Assembly (NCBI GenBank): GCA_035644115.1
Contig: DASQPE010000099.1
Location: 1 to 64,000 of the forward strand
Source of the DNA: DASQPE01 sp035644115
GTDB taxonomy: Bacteria; Gemmatimonadota; Gemmatimonadetes; Gemmatimonadales; GWC2-71-9
DNA: 64,000 nucleotides
Direction: 5' to 3'
Shown: positions 31,752 to 40,211 of the stretch, one piece after another
Layout: each line of letters begins with the position of its first letter
Position numbering within the stretch: position 1 is the first letter of the stretch
The notes under the pieces: generated by a model
Seen by the model: the letters and a program-made list of their open reading frames with translations, nothing else
Databases searched by the model: none
Told to the model about the DNA's origin: nothing
Program-made: the position numbers and the translations under genes

Positions 31752-33575
31752 CTAACCACGCAAGCCAGCGTGGGTTACCGCGCTGGCCGACTCCGGCGGG
31801 GCTTGCCCGCGAAGCTGCAGCTGATAAAGCCGCTCATACAGCCCGTGCTGGGTCAGCAGCTCGCGGTGGCTCCCGCGCTCCCGGATCTCTCCGTGATGCA
31901 CGACGAGGATCTCGTCGGCGTGAAGGATCGTGCTCAGTCGATGGGCCACTACCAGGCTCGTTCGGCCGGCCATCAGCTCCTCGATCGCGCGCTGAATCTG
32001 CGCTTCCGTCTCTGCGTCCACCGAACTGGTCGCTTCGTCCAGCACCAGGATTTTGGGGTCGCGCGCCAACGCGCGAGCAAAGCTCAATAGCTGCCGCTCG
32101 CCCACGCTCAGGTTCCGCCCCCGCTCGCCCAGAACGTGGCTATAGCCCTGCGGCAACCGATCGACGAACCGGTCGGCCCCCACTCGCCGCGCCGCCTCGT
32201 GCGCCCCCGCCGGGGGGATGGGGGCATCCAGCGTGAGATTGTGCAGGATGTCCCCAGTGAAGAGGAAGAGATCCTGTTGTACGAACCCGATGAGTCCCCG
32301 AAGTTCAGCCACCGTCAGCTCGCGGATGTCGACGCCATCGATCGTGATGCGGCCGCGCTGGGGATCATAGAAGCGAAGCAGCAGGCTCACGACGGTGGTC
32401 TTCCCGGCGCCGGTGTGCCCCACCAGCGCCACCGTCTCCCCCGGGCGGGCGGTGAACGACACGTCCTCGAGCACCCACGGACCGCTCTCCGAGTACCGGA
32501 ACCAGACTCCCTCGAAGGCGACCTCGCCCCGTACCGGCTCCGGCAGCTGCCGCGGCGCCGTCGCCTCCGGCACCGTGACCGGCTCGTCCAGCAGGCGGAA
32601 CACCCGCTCCGACGATGCCATCGCGCCCTGGAGCAGATTGAACTTCTCGGAGAGGTCCTGCAGTGGCTGGAAGAAGCGCCGGGTGAGCTGGATGAATGCC
32701 GCCAGGACGCCTACCGTGAGCGTGCCCCCCAGGGTCCGCAGGCCCCCGTACCAGAGCAGCAACGCGAGCGCGACCGCGGTGAGCACCTCCACCACCGGGA
32801 AGAAGATCGCGTAGATCGTGATCGAGCGCAGATGGGCCTCGAGGTGCTCGGCATTGATCCGTTGGAACTCGCCCGATGCCGCCCGCTCCCGGCTGAACAG
32901 CTGCACCACCCGCATCCCGGACAGGTGCTCCTGGAGGTAGGCGTTGAGCCGCGCCAACCGCACCCGGATGTCTCGAAATGCTTCCCGCACGCTCCGGCGG
33001 AATAGCGTCACGGTCAGCCACACCAGCGGGATGACCGCGAATGCCACCAGCGCAAGCCGCCAGTCGGTGGCCAGCATCAGTACCATGATCGCGCCCAGCG
33101 TAAACACGTCGCCGAACACGGTCACCACGCCGGAGGAGAACAGCTCGTTCAGGGTCTCGACATCCGAGGTCACCCGGGTCATCAGCCGGCCAACCGGATG
33201 GCGATCGAAGTAAGGAATGCTCAGCCGTTGGAGGTGGCCGAAGATCTGGAGCCGCAGATCGTACATGACGCGCTGGCCGACGTAGGTCGTGAGCAGGGTC
33301 TGGCCGTACTCGAACCCGAACTCGAGCGCCAGCGCGGCCAGATACAGCACGGCCAGGCTCCCCAGGAGCGCCGTGTCGCGGTGGGGGATGGCGATGTCGA
33401 GCGCCCGCTGAGTCAGGATCGGGCCCACCAGGGTGAGCCCGGCGCCACCCAGGAGCAGAAGCACTGCGGCGCCGACCGGCAGCCGGTACGGTCGCAGGTA
33501 GACTAGCAACCGCTTGAGCAACCCCGGGTCATACCCCCGGGCGAGCGGTTCTTCGGTCTCGGCGGGCGCAGTCAT
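31752..33575 (-). CDS. ABC-type exporter (fused membrane and ATPase domains)
   Basis: 607 residues from the ATG at 33575, which overlaps the upstream gene's stop (ATGA); a longer open frame upstream is antisense noise. Six membrane helices fill residues 20-330. The ATPase has Walker A 'ALVGHTGAGKTTV', signature 'NLSVGERQLLSFARAL' (Val-Glu instead of Gly-Gln), Walker B 'ILVLDEATSS' and the His-loop 'VVAHRLST'. It is a half-size exporter that works as a dimer; the altered signature is often seen in one half of heterodimers, but no second half is encoded here. Substrate unknown, lipid or peptide likely. Confidence 0.92.
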   Translation of the reverse strand: MTAPAETEEPLARGYDPGLLKRLLVYLRPYRLPVGAAVLLLLGGAGLTLVGPILTQRALDIAIPHRDTALLGSLAVLYLAALALEFGFEYGQTLLTTYVGQRVMYDLRLQIFGHLQRLSIPYFDRHPVGRLMTRVTSDVETLNELFSSGVVTVFGDVFTLGAIMVLMLATDWRLALVAFAVIPLVWLTVTLFRRSVREAFRDIRVRLARLNAYLQEHLSGMRVVQLFSRERAASGEFQRINAEHLEAHLRSITIYAIFFPVVEVLTAVALALLLWYGGLRTLGGTLTVGVLAAFIQLTRRFFQPLQDLSEKFNLLQGAMASSERVFRLLDEPVTVPEATAPRQLPEPVRGEVAFEGVWFRYSESGPWVLEDVSFTARPGETVALVGHTGAGKTTVVSLLLRFYDPQRGRITIDGVDIRELTVAELRGLIGFVQQDLFLFTGDILHNLTLDAPIPPAGAHEAARRVGADRFVDRLPQGYSHVLGERGRNLSVGERQLLSFARALARDPKILVLDEATSSVDAETEAQIQRAIEELMAGRTSLVVAHRLSTILHADEILVVHHGEIRERGSHRELLTQHGLYERLYQLQLRGQAPPESASAVTHAGLRG

Positions 33576-34648
33576 GTCGCCGCTTCCGGCAGGGCCTCGC
33601 TGTCGATCGACTTGAGGCCGCGCCGGACCCAACCGGAGAAGACCAGGAAGCCGAACCCGATGGTCAGGTAGGCCAGGATGAAACGCCAGACCAGCGTGTA
33701 GACCGGGATCAGCCCCCGCGGCACGTACGCCGACATCACCGCCGCGCTCAGTAGCTCGGCGATGCCGGACGCGCCCGGCGTCGGGGCGAAGTAGAGCAGG
33801 AACATCACCAGAGTTTGAACCAGCAGGACATCCACGAAGTTCGCGTGGATGCCCAGCGTGCGGAGGGCCACGTAACCCGCGAGCAGCTTGTTCGCGTGAG
33901 AGGGACCCGACAGGATCCAGGCCAGGCCCAGCGCGGCCCAGCCACGCGGACTGTTGAAGGCGACGACGCTCCCGTGTGCCTCCTCGATGCCGACCGTCAG
34001 ACGATCGAGGCGGTCCGCCACCCGCCGGCTGCGCCGACCCGCCAACAGCGCCAGCCGGTGGATCACATTCGCGATGAACCGTGGGAACACGACGATCGTG
34101 ATGAGCACGGCGCCGATCGCAGCGACCACGCCAAGGCTGCCGCGGAAGAGATCGTACAGCGAAAGCCCCAGCAGGTTGCCCTTGGTGCCCAGCGAGCGGC
34201 CGGCACCGAACGCGATCGCGAGCGGCCCCGCGATCCCGAAGAAGGCGATCGTGGCGATGAAGCTCATGAGGGTGGCGGTAACCGCCACTGGAAGCGGGAT
34301 GCCGTAGCGCCGCATGGTGTACATCGTCATCGGCCCCGCGCCGGAGTTGAGCGGGGTGACGTACGCGCCCCACGCCCCCATGCCGCCGGCGAGAATGCAC
34401 CCCTTGAGCGGCGGGTGGGGGACCACATGGCGGGCAAGCACCCACAGCCGAAGACCCCCGCCGATCCAGTCCATCGATGCCAGGCACACGCCGACGAGCA
34501 GCCAGCTCCAGTTCAGCCGCCCGAGCATCGCGACCGAGGCCGAGGCGTCCTTGCCGTACAGAAAAGTGAGACCGTACCCCAGCAGGGAAGCGACCAGGAA
34601 GATCTCGAAGCCCCGGAGCAGGAGCTTGGGAGTCAGCAGGCGGGCCAT
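33572..34648 (-). CDS. UPF0104/lysylphosphatidylglycerol synthase-like membrane protein
   Basis: 358 residues with about eight membrane helices. The region 'GAYVTPLNSGAGPMTMYTMR' and 'LYFAPTPGASGIAELLSAAV' match the flippase-type domain of the LPG synthase/UPF0104 family. The catalytic aminoacyl-transferase half is missing, so a lipid-flipping or transport role is more likely than lysylation. First gene of the minus-strand operon leading to the ABC exporter, FHA and PP2C genes. Confidence 0.82.
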   Translation of the reverse strand: MARLLTPKLLLRGFEIFLVASLLGYGLTFLYGKDASASVAMLGRLNWSWLLVGVCLASMDWIGGGLRLWVLARHVVPHPPLKGCILAGGMGAWGAYVTPLNSGAGPMTMYTMRRYGIPLPVAVTATLMSFIATIAFFGIAGPLAIAFGAGRSLGTKGNLLGLSLYDLFRGSLGVVAAIGAVLITIVVFPRFIANVIHRLALLAGRRSRRVADRLDRLTVGIEEAHGSVVAFNSPRGWAALGLAWILSGPSHANKLLAGYVALRTLGIHANFVDVLLVQTLVMFLLYFAPTPGASGIAELLSAAVMSAYVPRGLIPVYTLVWRFILAYLTIGFGFLVFSGWVRRGLKSIDSEALPEAAT

Positions 34649-34670
34649 TGGCCGGGAAAGATAGGGGGGA

Positions 34671-34690
34671 GACGGGAGCGGACGGGAGCG
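34671..34690. repeat. Tandem 10-base repeat in a divergent promoter
   Basis: GACGGGAGCG occurs twice in direct tandem in the 83-base gap between the UPF0104-like gene and uvrA. It might bind a regulator or simply be slippage. Confidence 0.45.
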
Positions 34691-34731
34691 GGCCGGAGCA
34701 GGGACCGCCCGCCCCGTTATTTTCCCTGCAC

Positions 34732-37539
34732 ATGCCCGAGTCCGTCATCCGCATCGTCAACGCCCGCCAGCATAATCTCCGGGGCGTCACGGTCGATCTT
34801 CCCCATCGTTCGTTGATCGTGATCACCGGACCGTCCGGCTCGGGCAAATCCTCCCTCGCCTTCGATACCCTCTACGCCGAGGGGCAGCGGCGCTACATCG
34901 AGTCGCTCTCCACTTATGCCAAGCAGTTTCTCGAGCGCATGCCCAAGCCGGCGGTCGACCGGCTGGAAGGGCTGGCGCCCGCGGTGGCGATCGAGCAGCG
35001 GAACCCGACGGTCTCGAGCCGCTCGACCGTGGGCACCGCGACCGAGGTCTACGACTATATGCGCCTGCTCTGGGCCCGCCTGGGAAAGACCTGGTGCCGG
35101 GCCTGCGGTGCGCCGGTGCGCCGCGATACGCCTCAGTCGGCTACCGATGACGTCCTCGCGACCCTCCCGGCGGGTACCCGGCTCCAGATCGCGTTTCCCC
35201 TACCGCTGAGCGCACGGGTGACCCACCAGGCGGTGGTCGACAACCTGCGTGCGCTTGGGTTCGTGCGCCTGGTGGCCGACGACGTGCCGCACCACCTCGA
35301 CGAGCTCCCCCCCAAGCTCGACCTCACCGCTGCCACCCAGCTCCTGGTCGTCGTCGATCGAATCGTGGCTGGGCCGGAGCAGGGGTCCCGGCTGGCCGAG
35401 GCGTTCGGCACCGCCTTCGCCGAAGGCGAAGGCGTCGGCCTGGCGGTGCACGAGGCGGGCCGGTTGCGCTTCACCGAGTTCCCGGCCTGCAGCCGCTGCG
35501 ACACTCCGGCGGCGACGGTCACGCCGGCGCTCTTCTCCTTCAACAATCCTCGCGGCGCCTGTTCGGCCTGCAACGGCTTCGGGGCCACCCTCGAGTATGA
35601 CGAATCGCTGATCGTCCCCGATCCGGCACGCAGCCTCGCCCAGGGCGCGATCGATCCCTGGACCAAGCCCCGGTACGAGGGCCGGCGCCGGATCCTGGTC
35701 GAGCGGGCCCGCCAGCTCGACATTGATCCGGCAACGCCGTGGGCCAGGCTCCGGGCCGCGCAGAAGCGGGAGTTGCTCTACGGAAAAAAGGGGCGGTACC
35801 TCGGGATCTTCCCCTTCCTCAAGGGCCTCGAAGAGAAGCGGTACAAGCAGTACATCAGGGTGTTCCTGAGGCAGTACCAGCTCGCTCGCACCTGCGAGGC
35901 CTGCCACGGCACCCGGCTGAACCCGGACGCGCTCGGCGTCCGGATCGGCGACGACACCATCGCGGCCGTAGCGGCCCGCTCGGTGGACGATATTCACGCC
36001 TGGGTCCGCAGCCTGCCGCTTACCCCGTTCGAGCGCCAGATCGGTCAGCTCATCGTCGATCAGCTGGATGGCCGGCTCGGTTTTCTTCGCGACGTGGGCT
36101 TGGGCTATCTCACGCTGGAGCGGCAGACCCGCACGCTCTCCGGCGGCGAAGCTCAGCGCATCTCGCTGGCCAATGCGCTGGGCTCCAATCTGGTCGATTC
36201 GCTGTACGTGCTGGACGAGCCTTCGATCGGTCTCCACCCCCGCGACACCGATCGGCTGCTCGCGCTCCTGCGCCGGCTGCGCGACAACGGCAACACAGTG
36301 GTCGTGGTCGAGCACGACCTCGCGGCCATTCAGCAGGCCGACTTCATGCTGGAGCTGGGACCCGGGTCGGGCGAGCGGGGCGGCCGGGTGGTGCACGCGG
36401 GGCCCGTGGCCGCGGCCAGCGCCTCGCTCACCGGGCAGTATCTAACCGGCGCCAAGCGGATTGCGGTGCCCAGCGTGCGGCGCCACCCGGGACCGGAGTG
36501 GCTGCGCATCCGGGGGGCGGAGCTGCACAACCTGAAGGCGGTGGACGCGGACATTCCACTCGGCGCCTTCACCGCCGTGACCGGCGTGTCCGGCTCCGGC
36601 AAGAGCACGCTGGTGTACGACGTCCTCTACCGGAACCTCGAGGCGCGGCTCCACGGCGGCCACTCCGCAAAGTCGCATCTGGGAGAGGCAGTGGGCATGG
36701 TGCGCGGACTCACCGGCTGGGAGCACTTGGAGGACGTGCTCCTGGTAGACCAGTCCCCCATCGGCCGCTCACCCCGGTCCAACCCGGTCACCTACATCAA
36801 GGCGTTCGACGAGATCCGCGAGTTGTTCGCCCAGCAGCCGCTCGCCCGGCAGCGGCGCTACACCGCCGCGACCTTTTCCTTCAACCTCCCGGGCGGCCGC
36901 TGCGAAGCGTGCGAAGGCGCCGGACACGTCCAGGTGGAGATGGTGTTCCTGGCCGACGTGTTCGTGCCCTGCGAGATGTGCGGGGGCAGTCGCTTCAAGT
37001 CCGAAGTGCTCGAAGTCCGGATCCACGGGCACTCGATCCACGACGTCCTTCAGTGGACGGTGGACGAAGCGATCGCCCGTTTCCGCCACCAGGCAAAGCT
37101 CGGCGCCTCGCTGTGGCATCTGCAACAGGTCGGCCTGGGCTACCTCCGGCTGGGCCAGCCGGCCACCACGCTCTCCGGTGGCGAGGCGCAGCGGCTCAAG
37201 ATCGCGCGCGAGCTCTCGGGCTCCGCCAAACGCGACGGCCGCAAGCTCTATCTGCTGGATGAGCCGACCACCGGACTCCACCTCGACGACGTGCGGGTGC
37301 TCATCCAGGTGCTCGACCGTCTGGTGGACGCGGGCCACACGGTCGTGATCATCGAGCACCACCTGGACGTGATCAAGCGGGCCGACTGGATCATCGATCT
37401 CGGACCCGAAGCGGGCGACGGCGGCGGCCAGGTGGTCGTTCAGGGAACCCCGGAAGACGTCGCGGCGGTCGAGGCCTCCCATACCGGCCGCTATCTCCGT
37501 CCCTTGCTTCTGCCGGCCGCACCAGCGCTCGCCGGATGA
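34732..37539 (+). CDS. uvrA: UvrA-family excinuclease ATPase
   Basis: 935 residues from the ATG at 34732. Two ABC modules: Walker A 'ITGPSGSGKSSLAFDTLYAE' near 38 and 'VTGVSGSGKSTLVYDVLYR' near 620; signatures 'TLSGGEAQRISLANALG' and 'TLSGGEAQRLKIARELSG'; Walker B 'LYVLDEPSIGLHP' and 'LYLLDEPTTGLHL'. Zinc sites C-x2-C are at 'CSRCDTPAATVTPALF...CSACNGFG' and 'CEACEGAGHVQ...CEMCGGSRF'. It recognises DNA damage with UvrB. The segment 'TYAKQFLERMPKPAVDRLEG' differs from textbook UvrA (usually YARQFLGQM-type), so this looks like a divergent paralogue class. uvrB and uvrC are not nearby. Confidence 0.93.
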   Translation: MPESVIRIVNARQHNLRGVTVDLPHRSLIVITGPSGSGKSSLAFDTLYAEGQRRYIESLSTYAKQFLERMPKPAVDRLEGLAPAVAIEQRNPTVSSRSTVGTATEVYDYMRLLWARLGKTWCRACGAPVRRDTPQSATDDVLATLPAGTRLQIAFPLPLSARVTHQAVVDNLRALGFVRLVADDVPHHLDELPPKLDLTAATQLLVVVDRIVAGPEQGSRLAEAFGTAFAEGEGVGLAVHEAGRLRFTEFPACSRCDTPAATVTPALFSFNNPRGACSACNGFGATLEYDESLIVPDPARSLAQGAIDPWTKPRYEGRRRILVERARQLDIDPATPWARLRAAQKRELLYGKKGRYLGIFPFLKGLEEKRYKQYIRVFLRQYQLARTCEACHGTRLNPDALGVRIGDDTIAAVAARSVDDIHAWVRSLPLTPFERQIGQLIVDQLDGRLGFLRDVGLGYLTLERQTRTLSGGEAQRISLANALGSNLVDSLYVLDEPSIGLHPRDTDRLLALLRRLRDNGNTVVVVEHDLAAIQQADFMLELGPGSGERGGRVVHAGPVAAASASLTGQYLTGAKRIAVPSVRRHPGPEWLRIRGAELHNLKAVDADIPLGAFTAVTGVSGSGKSTLVYDVLYRNLEARLHGGHSAKSHLGEAVGMVRGLTGWEHLEDVLLVDQSPIGRSPRSNPVTYIKAFDEIRELFAQQPLARQRRYTAATFSFNLPGGRCEACEGAGHVQVEMVFLADVFVPCEMCGGSRFKSEVLEVRIHGHSIHDVLQWTVDEAIARFRHQAKLGASLWHLQQVGLGYLRLGQPATTLSGGEAQRLKIARELSGSAKRDGRKLYLLDEPTTGLHLDDVRVLIQVLDRLVDAGHTVVIIEHHLDVIKRADWIIDLGPEAGDGGGQVVVQGTPEDVAAVEASHTGRYLRPLLLPAAPALAG

Positions 37540-38426
37540 CGCGCCGGCAGGGGATCGCCGCGCTGATCTTCATCGCAATTGTCTGGGGCTGCTGCTTTAC
37601 CCTCATCAAGCAGACCCTCACGTTCGTCTCTCCCCTCGTCTTCCTCGCGATCCGTTTCCTGCTCGCCTCGGTCTTCGTGCTGCCCTGGCTCCGGGGCCTC
37701 TCCCGCCGGGAGCTCGTCGGTGGCGTGGTCCTCGGCGCGTTGTTCTGGGCCGGGTTCGTCTTTCAGACGGTTGGACTCCAGTACACGACGCCCAGCCGCT
37801 CCGGGTTCATCACCGGCCTGAGCACGCCGCTGGTGCCTATCGCGTATTTCGCGGTCTACCGCCGGCGGGCAACGCTCACCACTACCCTCGCCGTGATCGT
37901 GACCGGCATTGGCATGTATCTCCTCACCCGGCCTGGCGGGATGAGCGCGGGCATCAATCTGGGCGACGTCCTCACCCTCGGCTGTGCCGTGCTCTTTGCG
38001 TTCCAGATCGTCGCCGCGGGTCACTACACGCGGATCGCCCGGCCGGAACGGTTGCTGGCGATCGAGCTGGCGATGACGGGCCTGTTGTCGGCCCTGGTCG
38101 CCCCGGTGCTCGAGTCGCCCCGGCTCGCCCTGGTCCCGTCGGTCGCGCTCGCCATCGCGTTCCTGAGCCTGACCGCGGCGGTGACGTTCTACCTGCAGCT
38201 GGGAGCCCAAAAGGTGGTGAGCCCGGCGCTCACGGCGATCATCTTCACGCTCGAGGCGCTGGCGGCCGCGGCTACCAGCTGGATCGTCCTGGGCGAGACA
38301 CTGACCGTCGGCCAGTGGATCGGTGGCACACTCATTCTGGCGGGCGCAGCCCTGCCATTTGTGCGAACGCCTGGTTGGCGCGCATCAGCGGCGTTCCCGG
38401 GCGCGAAGGTCGAGTCCGAGCGATAA
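37536..38426 (+). CDS. EamA/DMT-family transporter
   Basis: 296 residues, ATG overlapping the uvrA stop by four bases. About ten membrane helices in two homologous halves, with 'TPSRSGFITGLSTPLVPIAY' in the first and 'VVSPALTAIIFTLEALAAAA' in the second, the EamA repeat signature. It exports or imports a small metabolite such as an amino acid or nucleobase; direction and substrate unknown. Confidence 0.9.
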   Translation: MTRRQGIAALIFIAIVWGCCFTLIKQTLTFVSPLVFLAIRFLLASVFVLPWLRGLSRRELVGGVVLGALFWAGFVFQTVGLQYTTPSRSGFITGLSTPLVPIAYFAVYRRRATLTTTLAVIVTGIGMYLLTRPGGMSAGINLGDVLTLGCAVLFAFQIVAAGHYTRIARPERLLAIELAMTGLLSALVAPVLESPRLALVPSVALAIAFLSLTAAVTFYLQLGAQKVVSPALTAIIFTLEALAAAATSWIVLGETLTVGQWIGGTLILAGAALPFVRTPGWRASAAFPGAKVESER

Positions 38427-38441
38427 CGCTCAGCTACCTGT

Positions 38442-38636
38442 CTAACGTGACCTTGTCAAAGTGCTGAGCGGTTGACTGGACGCGACCTCGGTCGTGTCGG
38501 TCAAGGCCCGCAGGAACGCAATCAAGGCGCCCTTTTCCTTGGCTGAGAGATGCAGCGAGTCGGAAGGCAGGGTCTGGTTGGGCAGATCGAGACCGCTGCC
38601 AACCGCACCACCGCGATCGTAGAAGTAACGGATTCG
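38442..38636 (-). pseudogene. Remnant of a di-heme cytochrome c peroxidase/MauG-like gene
   Basis: Directly downstream of the decarboxylase stop codon and in the same frame, 64 codons run to a TAG at 38442. They read 'RYFYDRGGAVGSGLDLPNQT', then 'LHLSAKEKGALIAFLRALTD', which is the C-terminal end of MauG/cytochrome-c-peroxidase-like proteins (Tyr-x-Arg-Gly-Gly and A-F-L-x-A-L-T). No start codon, heme motifs (CxxCH) or upstream part remain, so it is a fragment left after deletion or recombination at the end of the decarboxylase gene. Confidence 0.65.
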
Positions 38637-40064
38637 CTACGGCTCTCGCGTTGCGTGAGCCGCGTCACGAACTAACCGCCAAGCGTCCTCCACCTGCGCC
38701 CGCTCGGTACAGCGTTGGCCGATCGCGAGCCGGATGGCGTACTGGCCGCCCAACGTCGTGTGGGTCAGAAAGACCCGGCCGCTGGCGTTGACCCGCGCAA
38801 GCAGCTCACGGTTCAGCTGCGTGAGCCGCGGATCATCCGCCGAGACCGCTGGTGGACGGTAACGGAAGCAGACCAGGCCGAGCGGGGCCGGCGCCATCAG
38901 CTCGAACCCCGGCGTCGCCTCGATCCATCCCGCCAGCTCCTGGCCCAGCCCCACGTGTCGCCGGAGCATTGCCCGCAGCCCGTCGACGCCGTAGCTCCGG
39001 ATCACGAACCAGAGCTTGAGCGCGCGAAATCGCCGGCCCAGCTGGATGCCCCAGTCGCGGAAGTTGACGACGTCGGAGTCGTGAGCGGTCCGGAGATACT
39101 CCGGCGTGATGGTGAACGTCCGAAGCAGTGTGGCCACGTCGCGCACGAAATAGGCGCTGCAGTCGAAGTTGACCAGCAGCCACTTGTGCGGATTGAACAC
39201 CAGGCTGTCCGCCTGTTCCACGCCGTCCAGGATCCACCGTAGCTCCGGCAGGATGGCCGCCGACCCCGCCCAGGCCGCGTCCACGTGGAGCCAGGCGCCG
39301 TGCCGGCGGCAGAGTTTTGCGATCGCCGGGACTGGGTCGATCGCCGTGGACGACGTAGTGCCGACCGTGGCGACCACACACGCAGGCACCAGCCCCGCCG
39401 CCGCATCGCGGGCCATCGCGTCCTCCAGCAGGTCGGCTCGAAGCACATAACGCTCGTCCACCGGGATCGATCGCAGGGCCTCTGCACCGTAGCCGGCCAG
39501 CTTGACCCCCTTGAGCACCGACGAATGCGCCTCCGCCGACGCGTACACCCGGAGTCGCTGGCCCGACTCGGCACCCAGCCGCTCGCCCGCGAAGCCGCTG
39601 GCCCGCTCCCGGGCTGACAGCAGCGCGACCAGCGTCGCCGTCGATGCGGTGTCCTGGATGACCCCGGTAAATCCCTCCGGCAGCGCGAGCATCTGCGCCA
39701 GCCACGCCATGGTCACCTGTTCCAGCTCGGTGGCCGCCGGCGACGTCTGCCAGGACATGCATTGAGCGGCCAGGGTCGCGGTGAGCATTTCCGCCAGAAT
39801 CGACGGCGGGCTGTTGTTCGCCGCGAAGTAGGCGAACCAGCCGGGATGGCTCCAGTGGCTCATGCCCGGCACGATCAGCTGCTCGAAATCGGCGACGATG
39901 CGTTCGAACGGCTCGCCCTCGTCCGGCGGCCCCGGCGGAAGCGAGCGCCGGACGTCGCCCGGCTTCACCTCGGGCACGATCCGCCGCCCGCCGACGTCGC
40001 GGAGATAGTCGGCCATCCAGTCCACGAGCCTATGCCCGTGGGCGCGGAATTCTTCGGGAGTCAT
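38637..40064 (-). CDS. PLP-dependent aromatic-L-amino-acid decarboxylase-like enzyme
   Basis: 475 residues, complete length for the group II decarboxylase family. Features: N-terminal 'GHRLVDWMADYLRDV', 'HWSHPGWFAYFAANNSPPSI', 'HVDAAWAGSAAIL' (PLP-binding Asp-Ala) and 'SLVFNPHKWLLVNFDCSAYF' with the PLP-Lys in NPHKW. It would remove CO2 from an aromatic amino acid (Tyr, Trp or Phe) in the cytoplasm. The preceding repeat element at 40.1 kb lies in its promoter region. Confidence 0.9.
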   Translation of the reverse strand: MTPEEFRAHGHRLVDWMADYLRDVGGRRIVPEVKPGDVRRSLPPGPPDEGEPFERIVADFEQLIVPGMSHWSHPGWFAYFAANNSPPSILAEMLTATLAAQCMSWQTSPAATELEQVTMAWLAQMLALPEGFTGVIQDTASTATLVALLSARERASGFAGERLGAESGQRLRVYASAEAHSSVLKGVKLAGYGAEALRSIPVDERYVLRADLLEDAMARDAAAGLVPACVVATVGTTSSTAIDPVPAIAKLCRRHGAWLHVDAAWAGSAAILPELRWILDGVEQADSLVFNPHKWLLVNFDCSAYFVRDVATLLRTFTITPEYLRTAHDSDVVNFRDWGIQLGRRFRALKLWFVIRSYGVDGLRAMLRRHVGLGQELAGWIEATPGFELMAPAPLGLVCFRYRPPAVSADDPRLTQLNRELLARVNASGRVFLTHTTLGGQYAIRLAIGQRCTERAQVEDAWRLVRDAAHATREP

Positions 40065-40090
40065 GGAACGGGAAGATAAGACGGCGGGAA

Positions 40091-40187
40091 GAACAGCGTG
40101 AACGGTAAACGGTGAACGGTGAACGGGGGAATCCGACGGTCAGCAGACGTCCCTGTTTACTGTTTACTGTTGACTGTTTACCGTTGG
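40091..40187. repeat. Inverted-repeat element built from GTGAACG / GTTTACT units
   Basis: The left arm (40091-40128) contains four tandem 7-base units (GTGAACG, GTAAACG, GTGAACG, GTGAACG) ending in GGGG. The right arm (40151-40187) begins CCCTGTTTACTGTTTACTGT and, on the minus strand, gives GGTAAAC, AGTCAAC, AGTAAAC, AGTAAAC, then AGGG. The spacer is about 22 bases. It lies between the divergent decarboxylase and glycosylase genes, so it is not a terminator there. It has the same design as the 29.5 kb element with a different unit. Confidence 0.85.
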
Positions 40188-40211
40188 GTCTTTCTGGGGA
40201 CTCGGGACGCT

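Noticed and set aside
33576..34847. N-terminal extension of the ABC exporter frame to 1031 codons
   Set aside because: The added residues are an alternate frame of the UPF0104-like gene. The real start is the ATG at 33575, which overlaps that gene's stop.
40119..40211. Upstream extension of the DNA glycosylase gene
   Set aside because: The extra 31 codons are encoded by the right arm of the repeat element; the GTG at 40212 gives the family's normal N-terminus.
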